In this document: one piece after another, positions 7,673 through 16,279 of the stretch
How positions within the stretch are numbered: position 1 is the first letter of the stretch
Layout: every line of letters begins with the position of its first letter
Assembly: GCA_019636615.1 (NCBI GenBank)
Contig: JAHBXF010000001.1
Coordinates: 434,001 to 498,000, forward strand
Source: Phycisphaeraceae bacterium
GTDB lineage: Bacteria; Planctomycetota; Phycisphaerae; Phycisphaerales; UBA1924
Direction of reading: 5' to 3'
DNA length: 64,000 bases
Program-made: the position numbers and the translations under genes
The notes under the pieces: generated by a model
Told to the model about the DNA's origin: nothing
Databases searched by the model: none
What the model saw: the letters and a program-made list of their open reading frames with translations, nothing else

Positions 7673-9466
7673 TCAGACTTTGGGGCCGCTCTGACCGAGA
7701 TCGGCGATGGCCTGGCCGTATTGCTCTCGGAGGGGTTCGACAACTTCTCTGATGAAGCGTTCGGTTTGTTCGACACTGCGGCCGATGTATTTCATGGGGT
7801 CCATCACGCCGTCCCAGTCGAGTTCGGCGGAGAGGGGGCCGCCGCGCGCGGTGCTGCAGAAGGCCTTGTCGGTTTTGAGGCGGTCGAGGAGGTCGTTGTC
7901 GAGGCCTTCCTGCTTGACGCGCATGCCCGCGGCCTGGGCGTGGACGCGGATGAGTTCGTGGTAGTGCTGGCGGTCGCCGCCCAGTTTCACGCATTCCATG
8001 AGGATGTTCTCGGTGGCCATGAAGGGGAGTTCGGCCATGAGGTTCTTGCGGACCATGGCTTCATGGACGATGAGGCCGGAGGCGACGTTGTGCATGAGGT
8101 CGAGCGCGCCGTCGAGGGCGAGGAAGGCCTCGGGGAGGGAGAGGCGGCGGTTGGAGGAGTCATCGAGCGTGCGTTCCAGCCACTGTGTGGCCGCGGTGTC
8201 GTAGGCATTACCCACGAGGTTCATAACGAAGCGGGTCAGGCCGCAGATGCGCTCGCAGCGCATGGGGTTGCGCTTGTAGGGCATGGCCGAGGATCCGATC
8301 TGCTTGTCCTCGAAGGGCTCGTCGAGTTCCTTGCGGTTGCACAGGAGGCGGATGTCGGTGGCGATCTTGTGGAGGACGGCGGCGGTAGCCGCGAGGTCGG
8401 CGAGGACGAAGGTGTCGATGACGCGGGGGTAGGTTTGGCCGGTTACCAGTGAGTTGACAAGTTTGACTTCTTGTTCTGCACCGGTAATTGCTCGCATCAC
8501 GCCGCGAAGCTGTGGTTCACTCCCTCCTGTCGGAAATGTCGATGATGATCCCGGGGGTACTACCACATTGCGGTCAAACTCCGGATCTCCCCACGCAAAC
8601 AACCGCTCAGTCACAGTTTCTTCCATACTCCAGAGCAGATCACCCATCGGGTCCAATGGCTCTTGGAGAGCGTTTTTCAAAACCTTCTTCGTCCGTTCAG
8701 TTAGCAGAGGGTCGGTCTCTCCTCCGACGGCCGCGAGGTTCTCGATTATTTTATCGATATCCCCAGATGGAGATTGCTCAACAGCCCGCGCTGATAGCAG
8801 CGCACAGAACGAGGCCTGCGTACCTGTAGCTCCTCGCAACCCCCGAAGTGGCAAGAGGCCGATTTTCAGAGTAAGCCAATCGGGTGCATATGGATGCACT
8901 GCTTGCAGCCTGCGTAGCGCGAGCCAACTATCAGTTGCCCACATTGCGCTCCGGCGCCCGACAGTAAGCGGCTGGGCGGGTTGGTAGTGGGTGAAGCCCA
9001 ATGTCGGGATTGCTTTCCATCTTTGTGCATTTATCGCGAGTGTTGAAATCAACCGAGCGAGCTTTGCGCGTATGAAAGAAAGCGATTGGTGAAGCAGCAG
9101 TTGATCCGCATTGCACACCACATCCTGGCTCGTCATACCCAGGTGGATGATCCCCCTGGCCTTCGGGCAAGAGTCCCCCAGCGCGTGGACGTGGGCCATG
9201 ACATCGTGCCGCAGTTCGCGTTCGTATTTCTCCGCGGCCTTCATCTCGTCATCAGTAATGCCGCCGGGCCGGTTGACGACGGCACTTAGTTCCTCGACCT
9301 GTTCCTTGGTCACCGGCAGGCCCATCTCGTGCTGGGCCTCGGCGACGGCGAGCCAGATGCGCCGCCAAGTGTTGAACTTGTGGCGCGGCGACCAAAGCCG
9401 CAGCATCTCCGGGCTGGCGTTGCGCGAGGCGAGGGGGCTGGTGTATGTGTCGTAGGGGGAGGTCAT
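7673..9466 (-). CDS. purB: adenylosuccinate lyase with an extra internal segment
   Basis: Cytoplasmic lyase (EC 4.3.2.2) acting twice in purine synthesis (SAICAR to AICAR, adenylosuccinate to AMP). Landmarks: GIIHLGMTSQDV (106-116), GFTHYQPAQPLTVGRR with the catalytic His (160), GATGTQASF (212-220), VTGQTYPR (341-348), and the flexible signature loop QIGSSAMPYKRNPMR (389-403). It is 597 aa, well above the ~470-480 of the class. The excess lies between residues 220 and 341, where relatives have about 35 residues and this protein has about 120. DNA from roughly 8440 to 9110 is near 53% GC while both sides are far richer, so the gene is a compositional mosaic. The frame is unbroken. hicA ends 4 bases upstream of its ATG. 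Confidence 0.93.
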   Translation of the reverse strand: MTSPYDTYTSPLASRNASPEMLRLWSPRHKFNTWRRIWLAVAEAQHEMGLPVTKEQVEELSAVVNRPGGITDDEMKAAEKYERELRHDVMAHVHALGDSCPKARGIIHLGMTSQDVVCNADQLLLHQSLSFIRAKLARLISTLAINAQRWKAIPTLGFTHYQPAQPLTVGRRSAMWATDSWLALRRLQAVHPYAPDWLTLKIGLLPLRGLRGATGTQASFCALLSARAVEQSPSGDIDKIIENLAAVGGETDPLLTERTKKVLKNALQEPLDPMGDLLWSMEETVTERLFAWGDPEFDRNVVVPPGSSSTFPTGGSEPQLRGVMRAITGAEQEVKLVNSLVTGQTYPRVIDTFVLADLAATAAVLHKIATDIRLLCNRKELDEPFEDKQIGSSAMPYKRNPMRCERICGLTRFVMNLVGNAYDTAATQWLERTLDDSSNRRLSLPEAFLALDGALDLMHNVASGLIVHEAMVRKNLMAELPFMATENILMECVKLGGDRQHYHELIRVHAQAAGMRVKQEGLDNDLLDRLKTDKAFCSTARGGPLSAELDWDGVMDPMKYIGRSVEQTERFIREVVEPLREQYGQAIADLGQSGPKV

Positions 9467-9470
9467 GCGG

Positions 9471-9701
9471 TTACCCCAGGAGTTCGATGAACTGATCCAC
9501 TGTCAGGCCGGCATCGCGGATGATGGCGCGGAGTGTGCCGGACTTGAGTTCTTTGTGATCGGGCACGGTGAGGGGGCCGCGGGAGGCATCGGTGGGATGG
9601 CGCAAACGCAGGTGGCTGCCTTTCTGACGCACAACTTCGTACCCGAGCCGCGCGAGGGCCTTGATGGCTTCGCGCCCGGAGATGACCGGGAGCCCGCTCA
9701 T
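9471..9701 (-). CDS. hicA: HicA-type mRNA interferase toxin
   Basis: 76 aa with the double-stranded-RNA-binding-like HicA fold: SGREAIKALARLGYEVVRQKGSH with the conserved catalytic His at residue 30, then LRHP and TVPDHKELKSGTLRAIIRDAGL. The ATG at 9701 overlaps the hicB stop (ATGA), typical of a translationally coupled toxin-antitoxin pair. Longer frames that start upstream run through hicB and are not real. The toxin would cleave mRNA when free of HicB. The gene sits directly in front of purB (4-base gap), which is an unusual place for a toxin-antitoxin pair. Confidence 0.9.
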   Translation of the reverse strand: MSGLPVISGREAIKALARLGYEVVRQKGSHLRLRHPTDASRGPLTVPDHKELKSGTLRAIIRDAGLTVDQFIELLG

Positions 9702-9928
9702 GCCGCGATGGTAACTTCTGTGATGATGGCGGGCCCGGCCGAGGGGATCGGCTGGCCTTGTGCGGTCAGGTCGTCCACCGCGAGTTCGATCGCTTCGCGG
9801 ATGTTCGCCAGGCACTCTTCGACCGTCTCGCCCTGGCTGAAGCACCCCGGCAGTGTCGGGCACTGGACGAAGTAGCCCCCTTCTGCTTGTGGGATGAGAA
9901 CGACGGGGAATGAGCGTGATTCCGCCAT
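9698..9928 (-). CDS. hicB: HicB-type antitoxin (short form)
   Basis: 76 aa consisting of the partial RNase-H-like HicB domain only: PVVLIPQAEGGYFVQCPTLP, then GCFSQGETVEECLANIREAIEL. It lacks the C-terminal ribbon-helix-helix or HTH found in longer HicB proteins, so self-repression by this protein is doubtful. It precedes hicA and overlaps it by 4 bases. In the usual pair HicB binds and blocks HicA. Confidence 0.9.
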   Translation of the reverse strand: MAESRSFPVVLIPQAEGGYFVQCPTLPGCFSQGETVEECLANIREAIELAVDDLTAQGQPIPSAGPAIITEVTIAA

Positions 9929-10062
9929 GCCCCGATGGTAGCTCGTGCCAATGCGCCGGTTGGCGGCGTTACTGGCCAGGCTGGCCTTCGTTGCTGCACG
10001 CCGAGATGCGGGACTTGCCCTAGAGCCCGTGGCGGCGAGATCGCCCCGTACCCTTCTATGAC

Positions 10063-10596
10063 ATGCCCCCCACTCCCACCCCCGGCACCCCTACCCCCAA
10101 CTTCCCCTCCATCACCGTTCGCCCCGCCGTCGAGGCCGATGCGCCCCTCATCCTTGCGCTCGTGCGCGAACTGGCCGACTATGAACAGGGGCTTGACCAG
10201 GTAGAAGCCACCGAAGCGCTGATCCGCGGCGCGCTCTTTGCGCCGGGCTCCACCACGCACGCGCTCATCGGGGAGATCGACGGGCGGCCGCAGGGGTGCG
10301 CGGTGTACTTCTACAACTTCTCGACGTGGGTCGGCCGACAGGGCATCTATCTCGAAGACCTCTTCGTGCGCCCCGCGGCGCGCGGCCACGGGCTTGGAAA
10401 GACTCTCCTGGCGCACCTGGCCGCCATCGCGCAGGCCAAGGGGTGCAAGCGCATCGACTGGATGGTGCTCAACTGGAACACCCCGGCGCACGGGTTCTAC
10501 CGCACGCTGGGCGCGGCCCCGCTCGACGGGTGGACCGTGTGGCGGCTGCCCGAGGCGGGCATCGCGTCGCTGGCGGCGGGTGTGGCACGCGCGTGA
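10063..10596 (+). CDS. GNAT acetyltransferase, diamine/thialysine N-acetyltransferase-like
   Basis: 177 aa GNAT fold. The stretch YFYNFSTWVGRQGIYLEDLF followed by VRPAARGHGLGKTLL is the acetyl-CoA binding core (RGHGLGK) in the form seen in spermidine/spermine and thialysine acetyltransferases; the later DWMVLNWNTPAHGFYRTLGA is also typical. It would acetylate a small primary amine in the cytoplasm; the exact substrate cannot be read. A Pro/Thr-rich leader of about 14 residues precedes the domain. It runs convergently toward the dockerin-tagged peptidase gene. Confidence 0.85.
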   Translation: MPPTPTPGTPTPNFPSITVRPAVEADAPLILALVRELADYEQGLDQVEATEALIRGALFAPGSTTHALIGEIDGRPQGCAVYFYNFSTWVGRQGIYLEDLFVRPAARGHGLGKTLLAHLAAIAQAKGCKRIDWMVLNWNTPAHGFYRTLGAAPLDGWTVWRLPEAGIASLAAGVARA

Positions 10597-10675
10597 GCGC
10601 GCCATGCACCCCACGCACGGCATGCGCGGCGGGTGAATGATGCCGACATGTTGCCGCGCGGCGGCGCTGATGGCC

Positions 10676-13042
10676 TCAGCAGCCTGCTTCCCACGCGCTG
10701 AAGAAGAACTCAACATCTGAGCCGTCGACACCGCCGTCTTGGTTCACGTCGGCGGAGTCGTCGGCGAACTCCCACGCGAGGAAGAAGGCTTCGACATCGG
10801 CCCCGTCGACGCCGCCATCGCCGTTGAAGTCGCCCACGCAGGGCTCGCCGACGATGGTGAACGAGTAGAGCGCATCACCGCCCGCCACACCATCGCCGCT
10901 GGGGAGGGCGTTGGCGAGAATCTCACCGTCGAGGGCGATGTTGCCGGACTGGGTGCGCACGGTGTCGCGCACGCGCACGGTGTATTCGCCGGCGGTCAGC
11001 GGCATGCCGAAGCCGAAAGTGCGCTCGCCGGCGCCCGAGCCCTGGAGGGTGAGGGAGACGGTGCCGTCCGGGCCGGTGAGCACGAAGTCGCTGTTGGCGG
11101 CGGTGATGGCGTCGGAGAAGCGGACGACGAGTTGTGAGGGCGCGTCGGCGAGGTCGAAGACCGCGCCGGGGGCGGGGGAGAGGCTGTAGATCTTGGGCGG
11201 GCCCTGCTGATAGGCCGCGCTGTTCTTGGCAGTGTTGAGCACCCAGTCGAACTTATCGAGCGAGACACCGGCGACATCGTGGGCGAGGGGCAGAAGGAAG
11301 TGGCAGGAGCGTGCGTTGAGGTCGAGGGTGTGAGTGGTGCTTTCGCCGCCGGAGCCCTCGATGGTGAAGTCGATGGGCATGGCGAAGGCGTTGCCGGGTG
11401 TGCCGCGCCCGGGCCAGGCGGTGTTCTGGGTTTGACGGATGTTGACGCGGAGGTAGGGCTGGCCCGAGAGGGAAACGGTTTGCGTGCCGTACTCGAAGGC
11501 GGGCGCGCCGACACCGTAGATCCACTGCTCGAAGAAGTTGCCCATGTCTCGCCCGCTGACGGAAGAGACGACGGCGGCGAAGTCTTCGGTGACGGCGGCG
11601 GAATCTTCGAACTGGCGGCGGTATTCGGCGAGGCTCTCGAAGAAGGCTTCTTCGCCAACGATCTTTCGGAGTTGGTGGAGGACCCACGCGCCCTTGCGGT
11701 AGGAGTATGTGCTGCTGAAGATGCGGTTCATGTCGCCGACGTTGGTGACGTAGACGCTGTCGCTGACGGCCGAGGGCCGGCGCGCGGCCATTGCGGCGTG
11801 AAGGGCGGGCACGCCGCTGCTGCCGGGCTTGTACTGAAGCCAGAGCGCTTCGCTGTAGGTGGCGAAGCCTTCATTGAGCCAGATGTGGTTCCAGGTTTTG
11901 CAGGTGATGGCATCGCCCCACCACTGGTGGCCCAGTTCGTGGGCGGTGACGGACTCGCTGAAGGTGCCCTGGCCGGTCATGGTCTGGTGTTCCATGCCGC
12001 CGCCGAAGGGGAACTGGTAGATGCCGTACTTCTCTTCGATGAAGGGGTACATGCCGAAGAGCGGGCGGAAGGTGGCGAGCATCTGCACGGTCTGCTGCCA
12101 CGCGTTGCGGTTGGCGGGCGTGTCGCTGCCGGGGTAGATGTAGAAATCAACGGGCATCGAGCGTTGTGGGCCTCCTTCGTCGGGGGTGTAGACGTAGTTG
12201 GCGCTCCAGAAGTTGTAGACGCTGCTGGAGAAGCAGACGAGGTAGGTGGCGGTGGGGTAGTTGGTCGACCAGACATGCGTGCGGCGGTTGCCGGGCAGGT
12301 CGATGACTTCTTCGAGCAGGCCGTTGGAGACGCTGGTGAGATTGGCCGGGGCGGTGATGGCCATGCGCATGGCGTATTTGTCGGAGTTGTCGCCGGGCTG
12401 GGCGAAGTCGCCGTCTTTGGTGGGCCACCAGGTCGCGGCGAAATAGGCCTCGCTGAGCGTGGAGACGATGGGGTTTGAGGTTCCCGGCTGGGTGCCGAAG
12501 GTGATGGAACCGAAGCCGCGCGAGACGGCCGTGCCGCTGTAAGGGATGCGCAGGATGAACTCTTCGCCGGTGTTGTAGACGCGGTCGAGGGTGACACGGC
12601 GCGCGTAACTGTTTGTGCCCGGGCCGGTGATGGTGACGGGTGTGGACCCGTTGATCGTGGGCCCGGTGATGGTGAAGTTGTTTCGCAGCATGAAGGTGAA
12701 CTGCGTGAGGCCGTCGACGGTGGATCGCACGCGCATCTCGTTCACGCCGGAGATGAACGAGTTGGAGGGGTTGATCTCGATCTCGAGATCGCAGGAGATG
12801 ACGTCGGTGTCGGTGAGCGCCTCGCGGGGCGAATAGCCGGGGGAGCCCTCTTCGCCGATGGCCAGCCCGGCCGCCGCGCGAAGGCGCAGCGCGTGGGCCT
12901 TGCCGCACCCGCACTCGTACGCTGGGCAGTCGTCCTCAGGGTTGAAAGCTGGTCGCGCGGCCAGGGCCGCGGTGGGCGAGGAAACGATCGGGGCGAGGAT
13001 CGCGGCGATCGCGAGCGATCGGTGAGTACTGGTGGAAAGCAT
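10676..13042 (-). CDS. secreted M1-family (aminopeptidase N-like) metallopeptidase with GC-type dockerin
   Basis: 788 aa. Signal peptide (SLAIAAILAPIVSSPTAALA), an N-terminal Cys-rich patch (CPAYECGCGKAH), an M1 beta-saddle domain, then the gluzincin site: GGGMEHQ (347-353, the exopeptidase-type motif), HELGHQWWGD (His368, His372) and NEGFATYSE (Glu391). A beta-rich domain follows, then an Ig-like segment (SLSPAPGAVFDLADAPSQLV) and the dockerin pair (DFNGDGGVDGADVEAFF, DVNQDGGVDGSDVEFFF) ending EAGC. All zinc ligands are present, so the enzyme should be active outside the cytoplasm. The tag suggests surface retention. Confidence 0.9.
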   Translation of the reverse strand: MLSTSTHRSLAIAAILAPIVSSPTAALAARPAFNPEDDCPAYECGCGKAHALRLRAAAGLAIGEEGSPGYSPREALTDTDVISCDLEIEINPSNSFISGVNEMRVRSTVDGLTQFTFMLRNNFTITGPTINGSTPVTITGPGTNSYARRVTLDRVYNTGEEFILRIPYSGTAVSRGFGSITFGTQPGTSNPIVSTLSEAYFAATWWPTKDGDFAQPGDNSDKYAMRMAITAPANLTSVSNGLLEEVIDLPGNRRTHVWSTNYPTATYLVCFSSSVYNFWSANYVYTPDEGGPQRSMPVDFYIYPGSDTPANRNAWQQTVQMLATFRPLFGMYPFIEEKYGIYQFPFGGGMEHQTMTGQGTFSESVTAHELGHQWWGDAITCKTWNHIWLNEGFATYSEALWLQYKPGSSGVPALHAAMAARRPSAVSDSVYVTNVGDMNRIFSSTYSYRKGAWVLHQLRKIVGEEAFFESLAEYRRQFEDSAAVTEDFAAVVSSVSGRDMGNFFEQWIYGVGAPAFEYGTQTVSLSGQPYLRVNIRQTQNTAWPGRGTPGNAFAMPIDFTIEGSGGESTTHTLDLNARSCHFLLPLAHDVAGVSLDKFDWVLNTAKNSAAYQQGPPKIYSLSPAPGAVFDLADAPSQLVVRFSDAITAANSDFVLTGPDGTVSLTLQGSGAGERTFGFGMPLTAGEYTVRVRDTVRTQSGNIALDGEILANALPSGDGVAGGDALYSFTIVGEPCVGDFNGDGGVDGADVEAFFLAWEFADDSADVNQDGGVDGSDVEFFFSAWEAGC

Positions 13043-13061
13043 TGGGGCTCCGGTCTTGGCA

Positions 13062-13101
13062 GAAAAACGGCCGCGCCTGCTTTCGAGAGCGGGGCGCGGC
13101 C
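13062..13101 (-). terminator. rho-independent terminator of the 13197-15995 gene
   Basis: On the minus strand GGCCGCGCC pairs with GGCGCGGCC across a 15-base loop and is followed by GTTTTTC. It sits between the two protease genes and ends just upstream of the start at 13042. Confidence 0.8.
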
Positions 13102-13196
13102 TGTTGGGGGATGGGGCAGGATCAGTCCACGGGGGGCATGGCTGTGCTGTTGATTTCTTGCCGCGGGGCCGATGGGGGCCGCGCGGTCAAGGCGGA

Positions 13197-15995
13197 TCAG
13201 CAGCCGGCCTCCCATGCGTTGAAGAAGGCTTCGACGTCTGAACCGTCGACGCCGCCGTCTTCGTTGATATCGGCAGAAGCGTCGGCGATTTCCCACGCGA
13301 CGAAGAATGCTTCAACGTCGGCGCCGTCGACGCCGCCGTCGTTGTTGAAGTCGCCCACGCACGGGGACGGATCGGTGCAGACGCGGTTGAGCACGAGGAA
13401 GTCATCGATCGCGGCTTCGACGAGCGAGGCCGAGGCCGCGTCGTCGGCGACGAAGCGGATTCGGGTCTGGCTTGTCGGCGTGATGCCCTTCTGGGCGAAG
13501 GTCCACGAAGCGGTGATCCAGCCGCCGTCGGTCTCGGGGCCGCTGGGTCCGACGGTCTCAACGTTGGTCCAGGTAGAGCCGTTGTTGGTGGAGACATCGA
13601 TGCGGAAGGTGTCGGCGTTGGGAGCCGCGCCGCGGCTGTTTGAGTACCAGCGGTTGTACTGCACCGTGGCGTTGGCGAGGCCATCGACAGGGAGGACGGG
13701 GCTGGTGAGAACGGTGAAGCCGTTGTCAACATCGGCCTCGCCGGCCGCGCCGCCGACAGAGCCCTGGCCCGTGACCCAGGCGCGGACGCCGGGGGCGGGT
13801 GTGGTGTCGTCTTCGGGCTGCACGGGCACGCCGCCGACGTTGGTGCCGATGGGATCAACGCGGACCCAGTTGCCCGAGGTGGCGGTGTCGGGGCCGACGG
13901 CCCAGCCGCGGTCGATCTCGAAGTCGTCAGCGAAGAGCGTTTCGAGGGAAGAAACAACTTCAGCCGAGAAGCTGCTGAGGTTGCACCCTTCGGTGGGGTA
14001 GTTGGCCAGGCCCTCTGTGGTGCCGATCTGGAAGTAGAACTGCACGGGCTGAGGCCCGCAGGCGAAGGCGGGGAGCGTGGCGGCGTAGGTCAGGCCGGAG
14101 ACCTGGTTGAGCGGGGCGGAAGAGAAGGCGCCGGTGGTGCCACGGCGGTAATAGACCAACCCTGTGCCGTTGATTGGCTGGCCGTCGTTGGGAGTGAAGT
14201 TCACCGTGAGGGTGCGCTGCACGCCGGGGGCGAGGGTTTGCGGGACGCCGCCGACAACATTGAAGATGATGGGCTGGGGCTTGGGCGGAACATCGGTCAC
14301 GCCCTGCAGCCGGAAGGCGTTGGTGATTTCGCAGAAGTCCGGGGTGCCGTTGTTGAGGTTGCCGTCGATGTCGTTGGCGGTGAGGAACTCGATGGCCGTG
14401 CGCGGGGCGATGGAGTTGGTGCCCTCGCCGCCGAGCGTGAGCTGGGCCCAGTCGACGGTGAGTTGGCGCATGATTTCGAGGCCGGCGGGGTTGCCGTACT
14501 TGGTGCCCATGGCTTGGCGCATCTTGATGACAACGCCGCCCAGGCTCATGCCGCAGGTGTGGATGGCGGAGGAGCAGGGGTAGAGGACGTTGGCGGTGGC
14601 GGGGCTTCGCACGGGCGCGCCGCTTTGCTGGAAGAAGCGGCCCACGACGAAGTCGTCGTATTGCAGGATGCTCATGAGGTCGCCGAAGCCTTCACCGAAC
14701 GCGCCCTGGGCCAGGCCCAGGCGGTTGACGATGTGGTGGCCGTATTCGTGAGCGACGACCGAACTGAAGGCGGTGTTGTTGCAACTGCCGCCGCGGTTGT
14801 AGTAGTTGGTGGAAGAGCCGTTGTAGAAGGCGTTGCAGGTGCCCGAGACGCCGGTGTTGGCCGGGAGTTGGGTGTCGAGCAGGGTGAAGGTTGGCGCGCG
14901 GTCGCGGAAGAAGTTGTGGGTGGTTGTCTGGTGGATGAAGGCGTTGAGCTGCGCGGTGGTGAACTCGGAGGGGGTGGGGTTGAGCAGCAGGGTCACGGGC
15001 ACGCCCGGCGTGGCCGTGGTGGAGGCTGTCTCGAGGGGCGTGCCGGTCTGGTCGGCGACGCGCGCCCACTGGCCGAAGTTGACCGAGGCATCAACCGTGA
15101 CGGGGGTGGTGCCCGCCCAGGGGATCACGAAGTTGCCGTTGGCGTCGGTCATCGCCGACTGCGAGTTGTTGCCGTTGATGCGCACGCGGATGTTGGGCAC
15201 GCCGCGCTGCGTGGGCGGGTTGCCCGTGTGGTCGGCGGCGGCGTTGCCGTTCGGGCTGGGCGTGGCGTTGGCGACCACCTGGCCGACGACGTCGATGTGC
15301 AGGATTTCGTTACGGGCGTGCACCAGCGAGCCGTCCGCGGCGTTCACGAAGAAGGTGAACTTGCGCGACGCGGCGCCGTCTTCACGCTCGCCCACGAACT
15401 TCCACGCGCGGATGGGCGTGATGCGGCTGGGGAAGTCGCCCTCGCCCATGTACACGACCATCTCGGGTTCGGTCCAGGTGAGCAAATCCTGGAACTCTTC
15501 GCGCACCTGCGCGGCGGCCAGAGCCTGCTTGGCCGTGGCCTTGTCCGCGGCGAAGCCCGTTGCCGGGGTCGGCGCGACCTTCGCGGCGGCGTAAACCACC
15601 GTCTGCTCGGCCTCGCCGTTGTGCACCAGCACCTTCACCATGCCGTGCTCGACGGGCAGGCCATCGATGCGCTGGTGGTAGGTCACGACGGTGGACCGGC
15701 CGAACGAGAGTTCAGAGTGCCACGCGTATTCGAGCGAAAGGCGCCCGGCTTCGAAGGCTTCAGAGTGGAGCGTCACCCATTGATTGGCGGCGGTGAGGGG
15801 GTCGGCCGCGCTGTTCATGGGCACGCCGTAGAAGACTTGCGGCCGGTCGGCCTCGCGGAGGACCTTCAGGCCGGGATACCGGGCGAGAACGTCGGCCGCG
15901 GCACCTACGCCCAGGGCCTGGCCCGCGGCCAGGAACATGGCGCCAGCGCCGCAGACGACCCAACGACGGACGACAACGGAAGTCTTCTTGGACAT
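13197..15995 (-). CDS. secreted fungalysin/thermolysin-like zinc metalloprotease with GC-type dockerin
   Basis: 932 aa from the ATG at 15995, which has AGGGG upstream; the longer frame up to 16241 adds non-homologous residues. Signal peptide, then a PepSY/FTP-type propeptide region (about 60-220, with RIDGLPVEHG and KFTFFVNAADGSLV typical of thermolysin and M36 propeptides). Catalytic domain: AHEYGHHIVNRLG with His416 and His420, and GEGFGDLMS with Glu435 as third ligand. A later beta-sandwich (SLETLFADDFEIDRGWAVG) resembles a substrate-binding or P-domain-like module. It closes with DFNNDGGVDGADVEAFF, DINEDGGVDGSDVEAFF and EAGC. Likely secreted as a zymogen. Confidence 0.88.
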   Translation of the reverse strand: MSKKTSVVVRRWVVCGAGAMFLAAGQALGVGAAADVLARYPGLKVLREADRPQVFYGVPMNSAADPLTAANQWVTLHSEAFEAGRLSLEYAWHSELSFGRSTVVTYHQRIDGLPVEHGMVKVLVHNGEAEQTVVYAAAKVAPTPATGFAADKATAKQALAAAQVREEFQDLLTWTEPEMVVYMGEGDFPSRITPIRAWKFVGEREDGAASRKFTFFVNAADGSLVHARNEILHIDVVGQVVANATPSPNGNAAADHTGNPPTQRGVPNIRVRINGNNSQSAMTDANGNFVIPWAGTTPVTVDASVNFGQWARVADQTGTPLETASTTATPGVPVTLLLNPTPSEFTTAQLNAFIHQTTTHNFFRDRAPTFTLLDTQLPANTGVSGTCNAFYNGSSTNYYNRGGSCNNTAFSSVVAHEYGHHIVNRLGLAQGAFGEGFGDLMSILQYDDFVVGRFFQQSGAPVRSPATANVLYPCSSAIHTCGMSLGGVVIKMRQAMGTKYGNPAGLEIMRQLTVDWAQLTLGGEGTNSIAPRTAIEFLTANDIDGNLNNGTPDFCEITNAFRLQGVTDVPPKPQPIIFNVVGGVPQTLAPGVQRTLTVNFTPNDGQPINGTGLVYYRRGTTGAFSSAPLNQVSGLTYAATLPAFACGPQPVQFYFQIGTTEGLANYPTEGCNLSSFSAEVVSSLETLFADDFEIDRGWAVGPDTATSGNWVRVDPIGTNVGGVPVQPEDDTTPAPGVRAWVTGQGSVGGAAGEADVDNGFTVLTSPVLPVDGLANATVQYNRWYSNSRGAAPNADTFRIDVSTNNGSTWTNVETVGPSGPETDGGWITASWTFAQKGITPTSQTRIRFVADDAASASLVEAAIDDFLVLNRVCTDPSPCVGDFNNDGGVDGADVEAFFVAWEIADASADINEDGGVDGSDVEAFFNAWEAGC

Positions 15996-16279
15996 GATCA
16001 CCCCTTGCATGGCCCGCGTGGCCGCATGACACGGCAGCGAGGACCGGCTTTTCTCAAACCCTGCGGACGGAAACAGCCCCGGATGACATCCGGTGCGCAG
16101 AAACAGACCGCGAGCGCGGCCGAACAGACATCGATACGTACGCCCCTTAGGGCCTCCCGTTTCCACCTGTTTCAGTATTTTGACCCATCCCGGCCCCTCA
16201 CACCCAGAACACACCCCTGATTCAAGGCCCCAGACTACCACCCCGCGGGGGGCTGGAATGGGCCGATACTCTCAACGCC

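Noticed and set aside
8447-8809. Extra segment of purB as an intein
   Set aside because: Too short, no Cys/Ser start or HN end, and no splicing blocks.
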